In this document: piece after piece, positions 55,246-64,000 of the stretch
How positions within the stretch are numbered: position 1 is the stretch's first letter
How the letters are laid out: every line of letters begins with the position of its first letter
DNA from: Mytilus californianus
Taxonomy: Eukaryota > Mollusca > Bivalvia > Mytilida > Mytilidae
Direction: 5' to 3'
Assembly: GCF_021869535.1 (NCBI RefSeq)
Contig: NW_026262679.1
Location: forward strand, 80,101,143 to 80,165,142
Length of the DNA stretch: 64,000 bases
The notes under the pieces: model-generated
What the model saw: the letters and a program-made list of their open reading frames with translations, nothing else
Told to the model about the DNA's origin: nothing
Databases searched by the model: none
Position numbers and translations under genes: made by a program

Positions 55246-58100
55246 AAACTATAGGTAGGTGTTAATTTAGGAAAGTTTTATAAAATTTTGTTGCTTTTTC
55301 GTGTCAAATTTACCATGTTGTCAATTTTGTAAATTTGGGATTTTTCTCTCGTTTTTAGAACAAAAAGCATATTATTTCAACATCTTTGTTATAAATGATT
55401 GAAAAAATCATATCTAAGAAATTTGAAAAGAAAACATTGACATAGGATGTACATGTATCTGGTAAAATCATTTCTTGTACCCCTCATCCATTTTCTCAAC
55501 ATTTTGGCTAATGAGACTGACTTGATTGGTTATAAAATTTGAAAATTTTATTACTCAAAAACTGTTTATTGTAAATACACAATTTTTTCACAGAGTTAAG
55601 TTTGATTATAATATTTTTAAAATTCATTGATATTTTCCACTTTTATCACATGTTTTGGAAATAATTCCAGAACGAGATTTCAATGAGACTGAAACGTCAG
55701 AAGAATACATCCTTAATCTATTTGCACCAATATAACTGGAAATAATAGAAAAAAAATGTTTTAAAAGTGTTATTCTACATAAACAAACTCAAGAAATCAT
55801 AAAGTCTTATTAAATTATTTAATAAACATATACCTTTGTAGTAGCAAGAAGAGTAGAAAATAATTTGTTTCATTTTATTTCAAAATAATGCAAATATTTT
55901 TGGTTGTCATTTACAATGTTGTACAATTACTTAGCAAAAATACATGAAAAAACATGAAAATGCAGCATCAATAAGTCAACTGCAGTGGAGATTAATCAAA
56001 ATATTATGCATTTTTTTAAATTTTATTTGAGAAAATTTTGATAACTTATCAAAAGCTATACAAATGGCAATATACAGATATAAAAGCTTTTAAAATATCA
56101 CAAATGCCCAATTTCATTATCGATTAGTATGAATTAGATTTTTTGTTTAGTACATATATCACATCACATGAGTATATAAAGTACTGATGAGAACAAAATG
56201 AGTGAAAATGTTGATATTTTTCATACTGTCTGATTAATTGAACAATATAATTTTTTTTATCCTTTTATCACCTGCACTATTAACATTCTCCTAATCAACC
56301 TTTCATTTCTCTCTAACAATTTATTAATATCATCAAGATTCACAATATATATCTGTTTTCAATCTCTGGCAAAGGTAGCTTCACTCAAACTTGATACCCT
56401 GAGCTAATGGCAATTCTTTACTGTAGTTTATTGTGCTGTAAATATAAACATATAAACATTACAACACAAGATTGACTAAATTTCACATTCAGAGAAAATT
56501 TACCTAATTACACCATAAAATATTATTTTAAGTTTCCTTTGTGGTAAGAAAATTGTAACTTTTTTATCGTTATGGAAGACATCTATAAGCAATCACTTGT
56601 TACGGTAAATTTTAATGTAAAAAAGATCATTAGCTAAACATTCATTGTGATTTTCTTGTACAGTGCAGCAGTCAGTTGTATCCGTGCACCTAAGACTTTT
56701 GGCTTCACTTTGGTAACCTCATAAAACCAATAATCAGAAAATATTGTGTGAACAAATTCCTGACATACTTTAATTTCATGAAGCCTTCATTATGTATGGT
56801 TTCATCCTTAAGATTTTATGTAATGTGTCCAAAATTAGGGAAACCCCTGTTTTGACAGGTCTTCAAATGTCAGGTGATTTTGCACATGCCTTCTAAAAAT
56901 AGCAAATTTTGAATACAAGAAAGATTTTATACTACGAAATATATTTCAGTTTGAACCAAACAATTTGTCAAGGATGCAGAGCAAAATTTTCATTTTGATA
57001 AAAATTTGACTTAAGGTGGATCCCTACAGATAAAGCAATTTTTTTTTCACCAATGAATTTTTTTTTAAATTTGCATACATATACTATGCAATGGCCTCTA
57101 TCAAAATTTGAGTTAAAAATATCATGTCACCAGATTCGTTTCCATGGTAACGGCCACCAAAGTTGGCACATCACATATGTGAATGAATACATACCTGAAG
57201 TAAAAATCCTGGATTTTTTTCAGGCCTTTGAAAGTATTTTGAAAGGTTTGTTCTTTATTTAGTACATAAATAATGTTGAAAATGTAAATAAAACACAAAT
57301 AATAGCAGTTTTATACATATTTATTAAATCCCGCCCCCATTTCGTCAACAATAGTGCAAATGAAAAACAAAGATTTTGTTAAAATTTTCTATTTTTCTTA
57401 AATTTCCAAAAAATTGGTCCAATGAATTTTTTTTTAAATTTGACATAATATGATCCAAACAATGAGCTTTGAAAAAAAATAAAAAAAAATATAGGTCACC
57501 AGACTATTTTTTCATCGAAAAACATTTTTGTTACCCATGCCGACACAGTAATCAACAGCAATTCTTTGTATTTTTTCAAAATTTGTGTAAACAAAGTGTT
57601 GCACATGTTTCAATATCTTTTGTTGAACCTACACATATCAATAAAGTTTCACATATGAATCAAAAAGAAGACATTTTTTTGTTTTTATGTACAACGGTTA
57701 CCATGGCAACTGGGCAAGAAGAAGTAAAATTCTAATTTTATGTATACAAAGTGTGGCAAATATTGTCATATCTTTTGTAAAAACCTAAACACAATAACAG
57801 ATTGACATGAGAATCAAATTAAAGCTGTTGTTTTGTTTCTAGGAACAATAGTTACCATGGCAACCAGGTAAGACGTAGGAAAATTCAGATTATAACGAAT
57901 TTTTTTTCTTTCAAATATTGTTTTATAAGTACGAATCAAGCATGTAAACAGATAAAAAACTTTCATGATTTTTTTCACCTGTCATAAATTAACAATTTTT
58001 GTTTGATGAAGCATACATATTACTTGCCATGGTAACATTTATACAAAAACTGACCATATAACATGAATATATATACAAAATTCAGTTTTCCTCCTTTGGG
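55246..58100. other. AT-rich, gene-free stretch, probably repeat-derived
   Basis: No exon or long frame is supported. Several low-complexity A/T runs occur, and the 57120-58040 part contains four copies of an X-box-like palindrome (see separate entry). The wording around 57010 (ttaaggtggatccctacag) recalls the start of a bivalve repeat family, but I cannot define its ends. Confidence 0.4.
57138..58036. promoter_or_regulatory. Cluster of four X-box-like (RFX-type) palindromes
   Basis: GTTTCCATGGTAAC (57138-57151), GTTACCATGGCAAC (57697-57710 and 57851-57864) and CTTGCCATGGTAAC (58023-58036) all fit or nearly fit the RFX X-box GTTNCCATGGNAAC. They sit downstream (3') of the minus-strand exonuclease gene. 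They may simply be part of a repeat unit. Confidence 0.4.
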
Positions 58101-58200
58101 CCACCCGCCTCTTTACTGTGAATAATAATGTAAATTTTCACACCTCACTGATAATTATCAAAGTTATGCCAACATATAGTTTTCAAATAGTGTAATATTA

Positions 58201-59213
58201 GGCCAATTAAAATTAATTGATAGATTTTCATCCCCGCCTGCCCCTCTGAAATCGTCCCGCCCCAATTTTTATATTTTTGAAAATTTACGATTTCTGGATT
58301 TTGTTCATTTCCGTTACCGGTAACCACCGATAATTCCATTTCATTCAAAACTTCCAGTTTCAAATTTCGGTTTCGTATTTCTTCGAGTAATATAAGACAA
58401 GTCGACATATTCTTCTGCTTAATGATGACAACATTTTCTTCTGAGAATATAGATTGATTACTAGAAGGGCATGAAATATTCTGGTTACGAGTTATAGGTT
58501 GTGTCCAAGAACGCTAATCGCAGTATGTCACAAATTTCAGTGATTAGAAAACCATGGATTTTTTTTATTTATACAATGACTTTGTGTCAGGAAATTTGGA
58601 CTGTGAATGATATCCAAAGCGCAAGAATCGTGGAACACATTGGTACAAAAACATGACTAGAATAAAGTAATTTACACAAGCACGAACTTTATGACCGTAT
58701 ATTGAGTACAAAGAGTCAGCCAACGTACAAAATGTATTATAGCAAGCCCTTAGATTTAACCCCCAAGACTGTCGTTTTTGTAGACAAACAGCAAACACCC
58801 TCTGTCCCAAGCCCCTCAATAGAGTCATTAAACAACTTCTTTTTGGTTCAATTCATGTTTTACATTGCAATTAAATTAAAAATGGGCACTACAAATCATA
58901 GCTTAGAAAGCAAAATAAATTTGATCTAGATAGTCTAAAAGAGAACATTTCTCCACGTTTTTGCTACAAAATGTATTACTAAAAAAAGGTTTCTAAAGCG
59001 GCAATTACATGTAAAACAGTGGTTGCCAATCAGAAATATTAATTTGAGAATTCCTTATATATACATGATATAAGCTTATTATTACCCTTGTATATAAACA
59101 ACACGTCACAAAGGGGTATAGAAGGAAATAAAAAATAAAAAATAAAATCCTCCCACCCGCCCCATTTTAAAAAAAAATCTGGATGAAAATCTACTAATTA
59201 ATTTTAGTTGGCC
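58201..59213. mobile_element. Small non-autonomous element with TTA target duplication (PIF/Harbinger-like)
   Basis: The left end GGCCAATTAAAATTAATTGA plus tagattttcatcc matches the right end in reverse complement with about three changes over 33 bp. TTA lies on both sides (58198-58200, 59214-59216). A 3-bp TTA duplication suggests PIF/Harbinger. An 87-codon minus-strand frame at 58145-58408 crosses the left boundary and is not a transposase. Confidence 0.75.
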
Positions 59214-59297
59214 TTAAATGATAGGAAAAAAAAACCTATATATCATCAAAACTCTAATTTGTAGCAACATAACAAGTTATAACATATATAATATTGT

Positions 59298-62200
59298 TTA
59301 CTCCTCTGGTACTGTCAAAAACTGAATGATAGGTCCAGCATATTTAGCGCTCACATGATTCTCTGTCAAAATAGCTTTTACTCCATTCTCATCTCTAGCA
59401 TTTGCAATCTTTAAATGACACAAATGGACTCCACTTCTTGCCAATTTTGAACATATCAATGTATTTATAATTTTCATATCAATTAAAGGTTTAAATGATA
59501 TCTTTGCATGGTTATAGTTCAGATTGTAAACATCTTCATTGATACATTTTTCCTGAAGCTTAACCTCAAAAAGTTTTTTCAACGAAAGAACATCTTCTTT
59601 TGCATTATGTGCACTGTAAGTCGACTGTAAAATTTCATTTACAAGAGTCTGTTGCTTGTAATTTTCTACTTCATGTTTTGGAATTACACGTTTAGAAACT
59701 TTTAAGGTGTCAATAAATCCTTTTGCACAAGCAGAAAAAGTTGAAAACAAATGGAATTCCTTCAATCTATTCTCTAACACCAACATATCAAAATTAGCAA
59801 TATTATGTCCAACTAATATAGGTCTGTCATTAAGTTTTAAAAAATCAATGAAATCTAGCAATGACTGCTCAGCAGAACATGTTTCAACTATTGTTCCATT
59901 TACATACATTTTGTTTGAAGAATGTAAAAATGTTATACCAGTTATCGTACTTGCTTCTTGAGTAATTTCCGTTCTTGGAATAACATAACGTTGAAATGTA
60001 TTTGAACCACAGGCTGCAGCAATTTGAGTTATGTCACTATTCCTTGACAAACCAGTAGTTTCCAAATCAAAAAATACAAAGTTGTCAGACTCATTTATGG
60101 TTAATGGTGAGGGTATTTCCTGGATATCTGGCATAGGTTCATTAACTTCTGCATTGTTTTCATAAGTTGTGCCTTCTTTTACCTTTGACCTAAACTCAGA
60201 TTTCTTCTTTTGTTTTTTCAATTGAATACGCCTTCTTTTAAATTCTTTGGTATTTTGCCTTTCTCTTTCTCTTTTCAATTTCTTGTCCATTCTTTTACCA
60301 ATTCTCAGTGTATGTTGTCCTGGAGACAATAAAGAAGCCTCATTTACCTGAAATAATTTAAAAATTTGTTAGCATGGATATACAATGTATAGCATCAAGA
60401 AATTTGAAATGTTTTATCTAAAAACCATGCAATTAATTTTTGTAGACATAATATTCTTATATGATAAGCATATCAACACATATTTGAATGTGATTGGTCC
60501 TTAAGAGTATCTTTTCTAGGTTTACACTTTGTTGCCAAAATGTCTTACATGGCCTATGGAAACTTAACATTGAAGTGTATGCATGCAAGACACATTCAAA
60601 AATGGTAAAATTAGTTTATTCCATGTTGTTTATTTCATATGAACAGTTTCACTACCATTCAAGAACCTGTTTCAGATTGCATTTAAAAGGGGATGACCAT
60701 TTTTTTCTGTGTAAATATTTTTTATTACCATTTTGTTTCCAATTACTTGTTTAATTTATTCATTTACCTTTGACAGCCATGTATAGCCTTCATTCTTCTG
60801 TAATACTGAGGCAGATAACCTATTGCTTAATGATGATGATCCACCATAAAACCTATAAATAAAACATATATAATAAAAGCATGGTTTTAAATCAAGGTTA
60901 TTATGTATAATTGAGTTAAAAAACATAAATCTTTTTTACATAAATAAGGCCATTAGTTTTCTCAGTTGAATTGTTTTACATTGTCATTTTGGGACCTTTT
61001 ATTGCTGACTATGCCGTATGGGCTTTGCTCATTGTTGAAGGCCATATGGTGACCTATAGCTGTTAATTTCTGTGTTATTTGGTCTCTTGTGTAGAATTGT
61101 CTCATTGGCAATAATACCACATCTTCTTTTTTTTAGATTAAGACAAGTACAATAGAAATCTCAAAACAACTTTTACTGTAAAGCTAGTGTGTTAAAACAT
61201 AAACTGTTATCACAGAGATATGTCTCGCCTTTTGTAATTTTGATAATGCAAATGTTGAAATTAAAATAGCAATACTTTAACATGTAAGTTGTGCAAATAT
61301 TCAAAGTCGATGAACCATGACTGAAGGTACATGGCTAAACAATCTCCATGGAATGAGATGTGCCAATGCTAATACAACTGCATACCAAATACCATTGACT
61401 TATTATAAGTCGTTCCCTTTAAACAAACCTAAACACAAACATTAACTTGTAAACTATGTAAAAGTTTAAAAGTCAATGAACCATGATCAGGGGTGGGGCT
61501 ATATAATCTCCATGGAAACAATACTTGCAAATGCCAATAAATTTGCATACCAAATATCATTGACTTAACATTAGCAGTTCATCTTAAACTGATCTAATCA
61601 CAAACTTATACATGTAAACTAAGCAAAAGTTTCAAAGTAAATAGACCATGACTGAGGGGGCGGGGCCAAATATTCTCCATGGAAATGAGATGTGCTAATG
61701 CTAATGGTTCCCCTTGAACTGACATAATCACAAACTAATACATGTTAACTTAGCAAAATTTTCAAAGTCTATAGACCATGACTAAGGGGGCGGAGCCAAA
61801 TAATCTCCATGGAAATGAGATATGCAAATGCTTATACAACTGTATACCAAATATTATTGACCTACCACTAGTGGTTCCCCATAAATTGACCTAATCACAA
61901 ACTAATACATGTAAACTGTGAAAAGTTTCAAAGTCAATAGACCTTGACAGAGGTGGCGGGGCCAAATAATCTCCAAGGTAATGAGATGTGCCAATGCTAA
62001 TACAACTGCATACCAAATATCATTGACCTACCACTAGTGGTTCACCATGAACTAGACCTCATCACAAACTAATACATTGTTGACGCCGTCACCGACGCTG
62101 GAAACAGCATACCTATGTCTTGCTTTTTGACTCCATCAAGGCGAGACAAAAATGATCCTTTTCATCAATATGTAAGTGCAACCCCTATAGAATTGAATGC

Positions 62201-62765
62201 ATCTTACATGCCACAATAGAGTGCTTACATTTCAAATGTTCTCATTGTTATCAAATCTTGGCCAAAATTTCAAATAAAACATAGTCATAAAAATTGAAAC
62301 TAAGGGGCAATAACTCTTATAATGGGTCAACAGACGATTTCTTCACTGATGTAAGAGATTTTCTGTAATAAGAAGGTGATCAAATAGTTTAAATATACTC
62401 ATAGCTGTTTTTAAGATAACTGTTCTAAGTAAATTTTAGATTCAGAGGAGAAGATTTATATAATTAAGATCTTAAAAAGTTAACAGAAAATAATTGAGAA
62501 AAGTTCACTTCACCATTTTGTTTAGGTGAGCAATAATTGAAAAAAAATATTAAAATAAATCAGTCTGGTTATAAGTTTTTTATCAAATATTTACCGTGAC
62601 TTTGGGGCTTTGCTTGCCACAATCTGGTTGAAATTTTCGTTTCCCTGTGTTGATCCCATATTCTGCAATGTTCCAGCTCTAGTACTATATTTCTCCATCA
62701 AAGTAGATATCTCTTTTTTTAGGGCATCATTGGAGAGAGATTCACCATTTGGCAAACTCTTATAT
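59298..62765 (-). CDS. Mutator-like transposase-domain protein with C-terminal DEDDh exonuclease (3' part, three exons)
   Basis: The visible coding join on the minus strand is 62765-62595, 60852-60768 and 60347-59298 (about 434 residues), GT-AG and in phase; the 5' exons lie beyond the window. Exons 1-2 carry the segment from YKSLPNGESLSND through MGSTQGNENFNQIVASKAPK to LQKNEGYTWLSK, which I recognise as the end of the metazoan Mutator-like transposase domain. A Lys/Arg-rich stretch (KRERERQNTKEFKRRR) follows as a likely nuclear localisation or nucleic-acid-binding region. The last exon encodes a DnaQ-type 3'-5' exonuclease: FFDLETTG (Asp, Glu), LVGHNIANFD (Asp) and SAHNAKED (His, Asp) give the full DEDDh set about 95, 185 and 245 residues into that exon. 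All catalytic residues are kept, so activity is plausible. It is either an autonomous transposon gene or a domesticated one; a PML-like exonuclease protein is the alternative reading. Confidence 0.82.
60935..61132 (+). repeat. Family R1, 3' half, in an intron of the exonuclease gene
   Basis: Runs from tttttacataaataaggcc through tatgccgtatgggctttgct and aggccatatggtgacctata to ataccacatcttctttt. Confidence 0.75.
61215..62155. mobile_element. Tandem-array element, about 5 units of 160 bp, GTCTCGCCT / AGGCGAGAC inverted ends, intronic
   Basis: Left end atgtctcgccttttgtaatt, right end catcaaggcgagacaaaaat, an inverted pair. Units hold agaccatgactgagggggcg, gccaaataatctccatgg, gagatgtgccaatgctaat and cataccaaatatcattgac. 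The right module has ttgacgccgtcaccgacgct. The left module is shared with 47310-48565. Confidence 0.8.
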
Positions 62766-63104
62766 CTAAAAGTAAACAATAATATATGAAATATTTTTTA
62801 AATACTTATATATAGCACTTTATATATATTTGTAGTGTACTGTATCATATTTATATGATCCATCACCCTGTAAGATTTTTCATTGACTATTTATTCAGTC
62901 ATAATTATACTACTAAGTATAACAAAATTTGTCATTGATATAATTTTTATTATATAATCAATCAGAGACTTTATATAGTATTATTTATAGATTTTTCTTT
63001 TGGCATCACAACACGATTGATATCACCCGCTTGAAGCAAAGCTTTTATAAATGTAAAATCTACATAGCAAATATGACATGTCATTGCTAAATAAAAGTGG
63101 TAAT

Positions 63105-64000
63105 AAAATGCTCCGCTGGGCGCAGCTTGATACGACCGCAGAGGTTGAACCCTGAACAGTTGGGGCAAGTATGGACACAACATTCAAGCTTGATACAGCT
63201 CTGAATTTGGATTGTGATTAAATATTTGACACAGCATAGGTTTCTGACACAGAATGAATGTGGTCTAAGAACTTAAAATTTTTTAATTTACCTATTATGG
63301 TCCAATATCCAAAATCTAAATACATGGTTAGATTCAGCATATCAAAGAATCCAAAGAATTCAATTTTTGATGAAATCAAACAAAGTTTAATTTTGGACCC
63401 TTTTGACCTCAATGTGGACCAATTTGATAACGGGGCCCAAAAACCAAAATACATGGTTAGATTCAGCATATCAAAGAACCCCATATATTCAATTTTTGTT
63501 GAAATCAAACAAAGTTTAATTTTGGACCCCAACTTGGACCAACTTGAAAACTGGGCCCATTATCAAAAATCTAAACACATGTTTAGATTCAGCATATCAA
63601 AGAACCCCAAGAATTCAATTTTTGTTAGAATCAAACTAAGTTTAATTTTGGACCCTTTGGACCTTAAAGTATACAAATTTAAAAAACGGGACCTAATATT
63701 AAAAATTTAAATACACAGTTAGATTTGGCATATCAAAGAACCCCAATAATTCAATTTTTGATGAAATAAAACAAAGTTTAATTTTGGACCCTTTTGACCT
63801 CAATATGAACCAATTTGATAGCGGGGCCCACAAATAAAAAATCTAAATACATGGTTAGATTCAGCATATCAAAGAACCCCATATATTCATTTTTTGTTGA
63901 AATCAAACAAAGTTTAATTTTGGACCCTTTGGACCTTAATGTAGACCAATTTGAAAACTGGACCCAAATTTAAAAATCTAAATTCACGGTCAGATTTGGC
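63105..64000. mobile_element. Tandem-array element, units of about 130 bp, running off the window
   Basis: 63105-63300 is almost identical to the left module at 52540-52735. It is followed by units with acatggttagattcagcata, tcaaagaaccccatatattc, aatcaaacaaagtttaattt and tggaccc at about 63322, 63451, 63577, 63711, 63849 and 63984. The 150-codon frame 63258-63710 is a by-product of the repeats. Confidence 0.85.

Noticed and set aside
58145..58408. 87-codon minus-strand frame
   Set aside because: It crosses the boundary of the TTA-flanked element at 58201 and has no recognisable motif.
62971..63183. Possible further upstream exon of the exonuclease gene (FTFIKALLQAGDINRVVMPK)
   Set aside because: The segment follows a TATGTAG acceptor-like site but has no usable donor in a phase that joins 62765, and it abuts an array module.
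63258..63710. 150-codon plus-strand frame with repeated MVRFSISKNP-type peptide
   Set aside because: It lies wholly in a left module plus a 130-bp tandem array. The peptide repeat follows the DNA repeat, and the frame is kept only for a few units, so it is not a gene.

Overview
This window looks like AT-rich nuclear DNA from a marine bivalve, most likely a mussel (Mytilus or a close relative). The reasons are spliced genes with GT-AG introns, long non-coding stretches, very dense dispersed repeats of types I recognise from mussel genomes, and gene families typical of bivalve expansions (B-box/TRIM-like proteins, CUB receptors, a Mutator-like transposase/exonuclease protein). There are no bacterial operons, ribosome binding sites or CRISPR arrays. 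The species assignment is inference from recalled repeat families, not from a search.

Layout. At 1-723 lies the eroded 3' end of a hAT DNA transposon. 8292-18229 (+) holds an eight-exon gene that I could join in frame: a 420-residue single-pass membrane protein with a signal peptide, two CUB domains, a Ser/Thr linker, one membrane helix and a low-complexity tail. Its last intron carries a 25-bp minisatellite of about 1.3 kb. 20.3-23.3 kb is a cluster of dispersed repeats and a tRNA-derived SINE. 23.9-34.8 kb holds two intronless B-box genes on the minus strand, one truncated (23878-24300) and one intact (29753-31393). Each is followed in the same order by matching non-coding blocks, so this is either a tandem segmental duplication or a large repeated unit. 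34.8-36.3 kb is a tandem-repeat element interrupted by a palindromic foldback element.

36.9-46.85 kb is a nest of transposons without coding capacity. An outer 9.9-kb element splits a SINE into two halves. Inside it sits an 8.9-kb element with inverted ends starting CACTGTG and a CATTT duplication. Inside that, within a further repeat, is a 5.4-kb element with a perfect 66-bp terminal inverted repeat starting CACGGTG and an AACTT duplication. The CAC-starting ends and 5-bp target duplications suggest the Transib/RAG-like group. 47.3-55.25 kb is mostly tandem-array-containing elements of several families. 55.25-58.1 kb is unclassified AT-rich DNA with four X-box-like (RFX-type) palindromes. 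58201-59213 is a small element with TTA duplications (PIF/Harbinger-like).

59298-62765 (-) is the 3' part of a spliced gene encoding the end of a Mutator-like transposase domain followed by a DEDDh 3'-5' exonuclease domain; its 5' exons lie beyond the window. The window ends in another tandem array (63.1-64.0 kb). The genes show no obvious shared pathway; what links the region is repeated invasion by non-autonomous mobile elements.
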